Source: an uncultured Anaerolineaceae bacterium
GTDB lineage: Bacteria > Chloroflexota > Anaerolineae > Promineifilales > Promineifilaceae
DNA length: 14,805 bases
Assembly: GCA_937967805.1 (NCBI GenBank)
Contig: CALBTC010000331.1
Span: 1-14,805 of the forward strand
Direction of reading: 5' to 3'
The translations under genes were made by a program, and so were the position numbers. Shown here in pieces: positions 7,533 to 13,302 of this stretch. Under the pieces are notes generated by a model. It worked only from the letters and a program-made list of their open reading frames with translations. It made no database searches and was not told the DNA's origin. The number at the start of each line of letters is the position of its first letter. Position 1 is the first letter of the stretch.

Positions 7533-8573
7533 GTGGAGTTAACATCGAAACAAACAAAAGTGGCAAATTTATCATTACGAGGATCGCGTGGGTGGTTGAT
7601 TCTAATCCTTTTGCTGTTGCTATTGCTGGCGGGTGGACTGGTTTTTCGGCAGTTAACGGCCGTTCGCCTGGGCCAGTCAACGGTGGGTTTAACGCCGTTA
7701 ACCGAGCTGGGCAGCCAGAAATACCATGGTGCGGAAGGCGGTTTGTACCCTGGCGGCAGCAATGAACGGCCGTCGGCCCATAACGCCGCCGGGATTGAGA
7801 TTGCACGAGAGATACGGCCGTTGGCCGGCAACGGCACCGTAGACGAGACCAACGGCAAAATTGGCTTTGTGGCTGTGGGCATGTCCAACACCTCCATGGA
7901 GTTTGAAACCTTCCAGGAGCAAGCCGACGACATTCCCCAGCTCAATCCCCCCGTGGTGTTTGTAGACGGCGCGCAGCACGGCAAAGCGTCCCAATTTGTG
8001 GCCAATCCTGATGACGAATATTGGACCGTTCTGGACGAACGGTTGGCCGAGGCCGGTTTAAGCAACGAGCAGGTGCAGGTGGTCTGGCTAAAGAACGCCC
8101 GCGCCCGCTCCAATTTCCCGTTTCCGCTGGATGCCCTGCTGCTCAAAGCCGATTTGCGTGAGATTGTTGAGCTGCTTCACGAACGATTCCCCAACCTGAA
8201 AATTGTTTATCTTTCCAGCCGCACCTACGGCGGTTATGCCACCAGTGACCTCAACCCGGAGCCGTTCGCTTATCAATCCGCCTTTGCCGTAAAGTGGCTC
8301 ATCGAAGACCAGCTCGATGGGGATGTCCGGCTCAATTACGATCCGGAGAAAGGTACGGTCTACGCACCGTGGCTTAGCTGGGGGCCGTATTTGTGGGCCG
8401 ACGGCCTGGCGGAGGAAGGCGAAGGTTTTGTCTGGGAGCAGTCAGATTTTGCCTTTGACGGCACCCATACGTCGCCATCAGGACAGGCGAAGGTGGCGGG
8501 TCTGCTCTATCATTTTTTGCGCACGGATGACACGGCCGTTCCCTGGTTTCTCTCATCGGAGTCAGCACAATGA
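7533..8573 (+). CDS. Membrane-anchored SGNH/GDSL-hydrolase-like protein
   Basis: This 346-residue protein starts at GTG 7533, seven bases after a GGAG. A short basic N-terminus and one hydrophobic helix (about residues 20-37) predict a signal anchor with the rest outside the membrane. The domain from about residue 108 reads like an SGNH fold: GFVAVGMSNTSMEF (Ser118 as candidate nucleophile, in GMSN instead of the usual GDSN), VVFVDGAQHG at 141-150, and FDGTHTSPSGQAKVA at 308-322 with Asp309/His312 in block V position. Such enzymes remove acyl groups from carbohydrates or lipids. The substrate is unknown and the block I match is imperfect, so activity is inferred. It overlaps the next gene by ATGA, showing translational coupling. 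It holds several ACGGCCGT copies. Confidence 0.7.
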   Translation: MELTSKQTKVANLSLRGSRGWLILILLLLLLLAGGLVFRQLTAVRLGQSTVGLTPLTELGSQKYHGAEGGLYPGGSNERPSAHNAAGIEIAREIRPLAGNGTVDETNGKIGFVAVGMSNTSMEFETFQEQADDIPQLNPPVVFVDGAQHGKASQFVANPDDEYWTVLDERLAEAGLSNEQVQVVWLKNARARSNFPFPLDALLLKADLREIVELLHERFPNLKIVYLSSRTYGGYATSDLNPEPFAYQSAFAVKWLIEDQLDGDVRLNYDPEKGTVYAPWLSWGPYLWADGLAEEGEGFVWEQSDFAFDGTHTSPSGQAKVAGLLYHFLRTDDTAVPWFLSSESAQ

Positions 8574-9238
8574 ACCCATCACCGACGAAACACACCCTTT
8601 TACTGTTGGCAGCACTACTGTTCACCTCCAGTTTAGCCGGGGCCATCTGGTTTGTGCGCTTTGTTTATACGGGCAACCTTGCCTTCATCTTTTTGCTGTG
8701 GAATCTGTTTTTGGCCTGGCTGCCGGTGCTTTTTGCCTTGCTGGCGCGCCGCCAGCGGGCCAGCCGTTTGGGGCGATGGATTTGGGGTGGTCTGTGGCTG
8801 CTCTTTTTCCCCAACGCGCCTTACCTGCTCACCGATTTGCTCCATTTGGGGCGAATTGGCCAGGTGCCAATCTGGTATGACCTGATCATGCTGCTGACGT
8901 TTGCCCTGGCTGGGCTCTTTTTGGGCTTTGCTTCGCTGTTTTGGCTGCATGATCTGGTGGCCAAAACGTGGAATCGTTGGGCAGGCTGGCTGTTTGTGCT
9001 GATTGTGTTGTGTTTGAGCAGCTTTGGCATATATATCGGCCGTTTTTTTTGTTGGATAGGTTGGGTTTTGCTGCTTACCCTCTCTGTTTTGCTGCGCGGG
9101 CTGGCCGAACATCTGCTGGTGCGCCACCAGTTTTTGGAAACGGCCGTGGTGACTGTGCTGTTAACGGCCGTTTTTATCGGGTCTTACTGCATCATCTTTG
9201 CCTTACCGCCACAGTTAACTGAACTGGGAGAAGCTTGA
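8570..9238 (+). CDS. DUF1361-family membrane protein
   Basis: This 222-residue protein has about six to seven membrane helices. It carries the family signature FFPNAPYLLTDLLHL (residues about 79-93), followed by IWYDLIMLLTFALAGLFLGFASLFW and SFGIYIGRFF. The start ATG overlaps the stop of the SGNH-like gene (ATGA), so the two are translationally coupled. The function of DUF1361 proteins is unknown. One oddity: after GRF, family members as I recall them continue with an RWNSWD-like motif, whereas here the sequence is FCWIGWVLL, next to a run of eight T (9044-9051 region). This may be real divergence or small indels or sequencing errors that cancel out. Confidence 0.85.
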   Translation: MNPSPTKHTLLLLAALLFTSSLAGAIWFVRFVYTGNLAFIFLLWNLFLAWLPVLFALLARRQRASRLGRWIWGGLWLLFFPNAPYLLTDLLHLGRIGQVPIWYDLIMLLTFALAGLFLGFASLFWLHDLVAKTWNRWAGWLFVLIVLCLSSFGIYIGRFFCWIGWVLLLTLSVLLRGLAEHLLVRHQFLETAVVTVLLTAVFIGSYCIIFALPPQLTELGEA

Positions 9239-9240
9239 TC

Positions 9241-9300
9241 GGAGATTAGAGGTTAGAGACAGGAGATTGGCTTTCAATCTCTAATCTAATCTCCAGTCTC
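9241..9300. repeat. Purine-rich imperfect inverted repeat
   Basis: GGAGATTAGA at 9241-9250 pairs with TCTAATCTCC at 9285-9294, and inner AGATT/AATCT units repeat several times on both arms (for example AGATTGG at 9264-9270 and CAATCT at 9275-9280). The whole gap between DUF1361 and the next gene is built from short GATTAGAG-type units, which allow several alternative hairpins. No T-tract directly follows the stem. It may be an mRNA-processing or stability element, or a fragment of a dispersed intergenic repeat. Confidence 0.65.
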
Positions 9301-9317
9301 TTTGTCTGGAGGTAGAC

Positions 9318-9956
9318 ATGAGCCAAACAATCTTTTCTGATGACCTGTACAAGCCGGATTTCCCCTCGCTGGGGCTGTTTTCAACCTGGTTTGGTGTGGT
9401 GTTGATTGGGTTAACGGCCGTTTTGCAGGCAGGTCAATCGAGCCGGGACGGGTATTGGGCGCAGCCGCTGGTAGAGGGGCTGCAATTTGTGCTGGTGGCC
9501 CTCATTTTGGCGTCGCTGTTTTACCTGCCTTTCAGGGCCGAGCGGGGCGTGAAGTGGGCGGCGCTGCCCCTGGCGATAAACGTAGGCACACTGATTATCG
9601 TGCAGCTGGTGCCGTTTGCCGACCTGTGGGAGACGCTGCGCTTTCGCTGGCACATCAGCCAGTATGAAGCCGTGGCGCAAATGGTGGAAAGTGGTGAACT
9701 GCTGCCGGGTGAGCATGGTATCGTCAATTTGCCTGAAGCGTATCGCTATTTATCGGTGGATAACGGCCGTATCTTTGTAGAAACCGGAGGGGAAACCACG
9801 GCCATCTTCTTCTTTACCGAAAGAAACGCACCGCGCAACTTTGCCGGGTATCTTTATCGCAGCGATAACAACCCACCACAGCAAGGTGATTTCCTGGGAC
9901 GGTGGCGCTACGTGGCCCAGAAACAAGCCCACTGGTATTTTTGCATTTCGGAATAG
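9318..9956 (+). CDS. Unknown membrane protein with soluble C-terminal domain
   Basis: I do not recognise this 212-residue protein. The ATG follows GGAGG at 9308-9312, a strong ribosome binding site. Three hydrophobic helices lie at about residues 18-38, 52-73 and 80-100. A soluble domain of about 105 residues follows, with mixed polar and aromatic content (GIVNLPEAYRYLSVDNGRIFVETGGETTAIFFFTE) suggestive of a small beta-rich fold, ending in WRYVAQKQAHWYFCISE. It is the last of five consecutive membrane-protein genes on this strand, 79 bp after the DUF1361 gene. No cysteine or metal motif points to a function. Confidence 0.75.
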   Translation: MSQTIFSDDLYKPDFPSLGLFSTWFGVVLIGLTAVLQAGQSSRDGYWAQPLVEGLQFVLVALILASLFYLPFRAERGVKWAALPLAINVGTLIIVQLVPFADLWETLRFRWHISQYEAVAQMVESGELLPGEHGIVNLPEAYRYLSVDNGRIFVETGGETTAIFFFTERNAPRNFAGYLYRSDNNPPQQGDFLGRWRYVAQKQAHWYFCISE

Positions 9957-10014
9957 CTCTGCGCTCCGCTTTTAACCTGTACGAATGGGCTGTTTTCTTG
10001 CAATCAGTCTGCGC

Positions 10015-10060
10015 TATAATTCCTGCTGCGCGTTAGATAGGCATCTAACAAACTGGCGCA
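10015..10060 (+). promoter_or_regulatory. TATAAT box with operator-like dyad before the EamA gene
   Basis: TATAAT lies at 10015-10020, but no good -35 is found at the right distance. Twelve bases downstream is a perfect dyad GTTAGAT-AGGC-ATCTAAC (10032-10049). Outer arms TGCGC (10027-10031) and GCGCA (10056-10060) can also pair across a six-base bulge. In DNA the 18-bp dyad would cover the start site, as for a MarR- or TetR-sized repressor. In RNA it would form a leader hairpin just before the ribosome binding site. The weak -35 suggests an activator or alternative sigma factor. Confidence 0.55.
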
Positions 10061-10073
10061 ATTTGGAGCAACA

Positions 10074-10958
10074 ATGACGGCACAGGCTTTGCCTTATATC
10101 TCTTTTTTGGGCTTTTTGTTTGGTTCAACACTCGTGGCTTCCCGCTTTAGCGTAGGACAGTTTCAACCCACTACTTACATTGGCCTGCGCCTGACGATGG
10201 CCGGCCTGGGGCATGTGGCGTTTTATACGCTGGTCAGCCGTCGCTACCGCTGGCCCACGGACCGCCGGTTGTGGCTTCATGCGTCAATCTTGGGGGTGTT
10301 GGGAACGGCCGTTCCCATGACTTCCATTGTCACCGCCTTGCAATACCTTTCCAGCGGTCTGGCCGCCATTTTTATTACCACCAGTCCGGCGATTACGGTG
10401 CTGCTGGCCCACTTCTTTTTGCCGGATGAAGCGTTGAACCGGCGCAAAGCATTTGGCGTCGCCCTGGCGCTGAGCGGCACCATTGTGCTGGCCTCCAGTG
10501 GTGAAAGTGGCCTGGCTGATGTGGGCAAAGCCAATCCCCTCGGTTACATCCTCATGCTGATCGCGATGACGGCTGGCGGTGCTGCGGCCGTTTACATTCG
10601 CAAATATCTCAACGAATACAATTCGTTTGACGTGGCCAGCATTCGCATGTTTGTGGCCGCCGTGGTGGTCATGCCGCTGTCGGCGCTCACCATCGGCTTT
10701 GATTTGCATTCCGTGACGCCCGGCGGCTATGTGGCGCTGCTGTACGCGGCGCTGGTGGGCACTTTTGCCGGACTGCTGCTGGCGGTTTATAACGTGAAGC
10801 GCTTTGGTGCCACGGCCGCCGCCATGACGGGTTACATCGTGCCGATTTTTGCCGGATTAGGTGGCGTTTTGCTGCTGGATGAGCGGATTACTGCCGTAAT
10901 GCTCGTTGGCGTGGTGCTCATTGTCGGCGGTATTATGATCATCAATCGCAGCAGTTAG
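10074..10958 (+). CDS. EamA/DMT-family transporter
   Basis: This 294-residue protein has ten hydrophobic helices arranged as two EamA repeats, the layout of the drug/metabolite transporter superfamily (10 TMS). Family-typical segments are the first-repeat end YLSSGLAAIFITTSPAITVLLAHFFLPDEALNRRKAFGVALALSGTIVL, and the matching second-repeat end TAAAMTGYIVPIFAGLGGVLLLDERITAVMLVGVVLIVGGIMI. Members export amino acids, metabolites or drugs; the substrate cannot be predicted. The ATG at 10074 follows TGGAG at 10064-10068. It has its own promoter region with an operator-like dyad, so it is probably a separate unit from the upstream genes. Its stop overlaps the stop of the convergent gene by 4 bp. 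Confidence 0.93.
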   Translation: MTAQALPYISFLGFLFGSTLVASRFSVGQFQPTTYIGLRLTMAGLGHVAFYTLVSRRYRWPTDRRLWLHASILGVLGTAVPMTSIVTALQYLSSGLAAIFITTSPAITVLLAHFFLPDEALNRRKAFGVALALSGTIVLASSGESGLADVGKANPLGYILMLIAMTAGGAAAVYIRKYLNEYNSFDVASIRMFVAAVVVMPLSALTIGFDLHSVTPGGYVALLYAALVGTFAGLLLAVYNVKRFGATAAAMTGYIVPIFAGLGGVLLLDERITAVMLVGVVLIVGGIMIINRSS

Positions 10959-11734
10959 CCGGTTTTCACCGACACGCCTGGCGGAACGACTAAAATAACC
11001 GTGTTGGCTTCGTTGGAAACGGCCGTTACCAGCTTCATACCCGCCGGAACCGTGATAGAAATGGTTTGGTCGCCTGATACGGTCTCGGACATTTCCTTGT
11101 CACGATCCGGAATAACAATCGGATCAGGCAAAATGACGGGGATTTCATCCTCGGCATCTGGCGCAGCTTCTGCTTCCAGCGTAATGCCGTCAATGAAAAA
11201 ATCTTTCTTGCGCGGCCATTTGCTTTTTACCCGGACTTCTATGATGGCCGTGCCGTTATCCGGCACAGTGAAGGTTACCTTGTGACGGTGCCATTTGCGG
11301 TTGCCCATCGTGCCGCCGTTGACCCATTGTCCCTCGCCATTCACCCACACGCCGGACTCTGCGCCAAACGGGTCTGTCTCATCATAAAGCACTGCCAAAA
11401 CCGGAACCTCCAAAGTTGCCTGGCTGCCTGGCTTTAATCCGGTAACGACCTGCTTTAACTCCGCACCAAATGGGCTGCCGGCATGGAATATTTTGTAAGT
11501 AGCGTTGCCGGCCAAAATGAGGGCATCTTTTGCGCCTAACTGCTCATTGGCCGGCAACTGGCTGGCTAATTTGTGGACACATTCGGGCACGCCGCCGGCC
11601 TTATCTCCCGCCCCAAACAGGGGATTTCCCGGTTCTATCCAGCGCAAAATCCATCCGTTCGGCTGCTGATTGATCAAATTGCCAACCGGTGGCATATCCA
11701 TCCATCCCTCGGTAAACGTTCCATTTTTTAGCAT
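10955..11734 (-). CDS. Unknown protein, probable beta-sandwich (galactose-binding-like) fold
   Basis: I start this at ATG 11734 (MLKNGTFTEGW), preceded by AAGGAG, giving 259 residues; the longer frame from 11803 would run through its own promoter. The pattern NGTFTEGW...NGWILRWIEPG, then a stretch ending KWHRHKVTFTVPDNGTAIIEVRVKSKWPRKKDFFIDGITLE, is that of a carbohydrate-binding-module or galactose-binding-like jelly roll, where the first strand begins with N-GxF-xxGW and the last says F(I/V)DxIxLE. There is no signal peptide or catalytic motif. After an acidic Pro-rich linker a second small beta domain follows (SETVSGDQTISITVPAGMKLVTAV). Its partner and ligand are unknown. It is transcribed divergently from the SPFH gene, with promoters back to back. 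Confidence 0.65.
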   Translation of the reverse strand: MLKNGTFTEGWMDMPPVGNLINQQPNGWILRWIEPGNPLFGAGDKAGGVPECVHKLASQLPANEQLGAKDALILAGNATYKIFHAGSPFGAELKQVVTGLKPGSQATLEVPVLAVLYDETDPFGAESGVWVNGEGQWVNGGTMGNRKWHRHKVTFTVPDNGTAIIEVRVKSKWPRKKDFFIDGITLEAEAAPDAEDEIPVILPDPIVIPDRDKEMSETVSGDQTISITVPAGMKLVTAVSNEANTVILVVPPGVSVKTG

Positions 11735-11773
11735 TGCGAAACTCCTTGTGTCAGTTGCTGGTTGATGACGTTG

Positions 11774-11803
11774 ATTATACGGGGAAAAATTTACGTTTTG
11801 CAA
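11774..11803 (-). promoter_or_regulatory. Sigma-70-type promoter for the beta-sandwich gene
   Basis: On the minus strand TTGCAA (11803-11798) and TATAAT (11779-11774) are separated by 18 bp. Transcription would begin near 11767, leaving a leader of about 33 bases with AAGGAG before the ATG at 11734. This supports the shorter start for that gene. Its -35 lies only 7 bp from the -35 of the divergent SPFH promoter. Confidence 0.7.
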
Positions 11804-11810
11804 GGGGGTG

Positions 11811-11839
11811 TTGACAAAGTGTAGGTATTACACTATACT
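11811..11839 (+). promoter_or_regulatory. Strong sigma-70-type promoter for the SPFH gene
   Basis: A consensus TTGACA (11811-11816) is followed by an exact 17-bp spacer and TATACT (11834-11839). This is the best promoter in the window. Transcription should begin near 11846, giving a leader of about 48 bases before the ATG at 11894. Confidence 0.85.
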
Positions 11840-11866
11840 GTTGCGCATAAGTGTTTGAAATACACT
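11818..11866 (+). promoter_or_regulatory. Tandem operators AGTGT-N7-ACACT
   Basis: AGTGT-AGGTATT-ACACT (11818-11834) and AGTGT-TTGAAAT-ACACT (11850-11866) are two copies of one 17-bp dyad with centres 32 bp apart, about three helical turns. The first fills the -35/-10 spacer and the second lies just past the expected start site. This arrangement is typical of repressor sites bound cooperatively. GntR/YtrA-type regulators use similar half sites, but no regulator gene is in the window. Confidence 0.75.
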
Positions 11867-11893
11867 AACCCGCATTCAACAAGAGGTGCTCTA

Positions 11894-12772
11894 ATGTTTA
11901 AATTATTTGTCATATTAACGCTGGGGGTCCTGACTGCTGCTTTGACCTGGGGCGGGATGATTCTGTGGGCAACGGCCGTTTCCCTCCTTGCCCTGCTTGG
12001 TTTTTGGGCCTACACAAAGCTTGGCTTTATTCGCATTCCAGAAATGGAGGTGGGTGTCGTTTTTGATAAACGGGATCAGGCGTTTGCCCGCTTCGTTCCC
12101 GGCGGGCGGCATCCATTTAACCCGCTGACGGAGCAGCTTTCACACACCATTCCGATTGGGTCTGGCTCAGCAAACGGCCGTTGCCAGGGCGCACAAACCA
12201 ACGGCGGTATTTCGTTGGATGTGGAATGGAGCGTCAATTTTGACATTGATCCCTTCCAGATAAAAGCTTCAGCACGGCCCAAGCTGGCGCGAAATTTGCC
12301 AAAGAAGGCTAACAGCATCGTTAGCAAACATTTAAACAACTGCCTGCGTCACGTCATCGGCGAGATGACCATTGATCAACTTTGCGAACCGCGTGCCACG
12401 CAGCGCCTGGAGCGGGCTGTGCGACAGCAACTCACGGCCCGTCTGTCAGACGCCGGATTCTCCTTTTCGCGCGTTATGGTGGGCGCCATCGATATGCCCC
12501 GGCACGTTAAAGCAGCTTTGGAAGCGGCCCAGGAACGGGCTGTGCAAACCGAAAATGAGGCACGTTCGCTGGCCCGGCTGCATGAAGTGATTAGCCAATT
12601 CTCAGAGGCAGATATGCAGCGGCTAATGGAGCTTGAGCGAATTCACGCTTTGGGGCAAAATGGGGTAACATTGCTGTATCCAACGGCCGTCACGCAAACC
12701 GCCAAAGCAGGACGGCCGTCTTACGCCAAACTCAAACGCAATGCGGTTCACATGCAGCCCGGAATCTCGTAA
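11894..12772 (+). CDS. SPFH/Band-7 domain membrane protein
   Basis: Start ATG 11894 (MFKLFVILTLG) follows AAGAGG and fits the promoter position; an upstream ATG at 11855 in frame overlaps the second operator. The 292-residue product has an N-terminal hydrophobic region (about residues 4-42) that anchors it to the membrane. An SPFH domain follows at about 45-225 (IPEMEVGVVFDKRDQAFARFVPGGRHPFNPLTEQL, then GISLDVEWSVNFDIDPF, then LTARLSDAGFSFSRVMVGAIDMPRHVKAALEAA). The tail (ERAVQTENEARSLARLHEVISQFSEADMQRLMELERI) is a short predicted coiled region of the kind that oligomerises. SPFH proteins form ring-like scaffolds that organise membrane microdomains or control proteases. Its specific partner is unknown; no NfeD-type or FtsH-type gene adjoins it. 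Confidence 0.9.
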   Translation: MFKLFVILTLGVLTAALTWGGMILWATAVSLLALLGFWAYTKLGFIRIPEMEVGVVFDKRDQAFARFVPGGRHPFNPLTEQLSHTIPIGSGSANGRCQGAQTNGGISLDVEWSVNFDIDPFQIKASARPKLARNLPKKANSIVSKHLNNCLRHVIGEMTIDQLCEPRATQRLERAVRQQLTARLSDAGFSFSRVMVGAIDMPRHVKAALEAAQERAVQTENEARSLARLHEVISQFSEADMQRLMELERIHALGQNGVTLLYPTAVTQTAKAGRPSYAKLKRNAVHMQPGIS

Positions 12773-12818
12773 ATTTGAGTTCTTTTTGAATTCGCAGTCG
12801 AGTAGCTGATCGAATAAA

Positions 12819-12835
12819 TTATGAGTTACTCATAA
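12819..12835. promoter_or_regulatory. Palindrome TTATGAG-TTA-CTCATAA upstream of the RpiB-like gene
   Basis: A perfect 7-bp inverted repeat with a three-base centre ends 11 bases before the RpiB-like ATG at 12847 and is followed by an A-run. A-rich sequence follows it on the + strand, so it is not a terminator for the SPFH gene in that direction. An operator is possible. The AT-rich 74-bp gap otherwise holds nothing I can name, and no clear Shine-Dalgarno sequence precedes the ATG. Confidence 0.5.
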
Positions 12836-12846
12836 AAAAAGATATT

Positions 12847-13302
12847 ATGAAAATTGCAATTGGTTCAGATGAAAAAACACATTTAACTGATCATGTGGTG
12901 GCCCTGGTAGAAGCGGCCGGTCATGAGGTTTCTTTGTTTGGTCCGCTGCGAGATGAAGCGCAGGATTGGCCAAACGTAGCCCGAGAAGTAGCGGAAACAG
13001 TTGCTAACGGGGCGGCGGATGAAGGCATTTTGTTTTGCTGGACGGGGACGGGAGTAAGTCTGGCGGCGAACAAGGTGCCGGGAATTCGCGCCGCCTTGTG
13101 TGATGAGGCGGAAACCGCGCGCGGCGCCCGCCTCTGGAACAAGGCCAATGTGCTGTGCCTTTCGCTGCGGCGCACCTCAGACGTCAAGGCCAAAGAAATT
13201 TTGGAGACCTGGTTTGGCACGGCGTATGCGCCAAATGAAGTGGATGATCGCTGCCTGCGCCAGGTTGACGCGTTGGAGGCGGCTTATCGCGTTAAAGAAT
13301 AA
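12847..13302 (+). CDS. RpiB/LacA/LacB-family sugar-phosphate isomerase, variant active site
   Basis: The 151-residue length and Rossmann-like layout match the RpiB/LacAB family, which interconverts aldose and ketose phosphates (ribose-5-phosphate/ribulose-5-phosphate in RpiB). Clear family segments are MKIAIGSDE, GILFCWTGTGVSLAANKVPGIRAALC (residues 60-85) and NKANVLCLSLR. The catalytic base Cys64 and Thr66 are kept, but positions matching E. coli RpiB His10, Gly67 and His99 are Glu9, Trp65 and Trp97. His99 helps open the sugar ring, so the substrate or mechanism may differ. It could be a sugar-phosphate isomerase of another specificity. The stop overlaps the convergent AAA-like gene by 11 bp. 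Confidence 0.85.
   Translation: MKIAIGSDEKTHLTDHVVALVEAAGHEVSLFGPLRDEAQDWPNVAREVAETVANGAADEGILFCWTGTGVSLAANKVPGIRAALCDEAETARGARLWNKANVLCLSLRRTSDVKAKEILETWFGTAYAPNEVDDRCLRQVDALEAAYRVKE

Noticed and set aside
7466..8146. 226-codon minus-strand frame opposite the SGNH-like gene
   Set aside because: Ser/Pro/Thr-rich shadow of a well-supported gene that has a ribosome binding site, a membrane anchor and family-like motifs.
9998..10020. TTGCAA followed by TATAAT as a promoter for the EamA gene
   Set aside because: The spacer is only 11 bp, too short for a sigma-70 promoter. Only the -10 is kept.
10027..10060. Hairpin as an intrinsic terminator of the upstream gene
   Set aside because: No T-tract follows the stem, and it lies downstream of a consensus -10 leading into the next gene.
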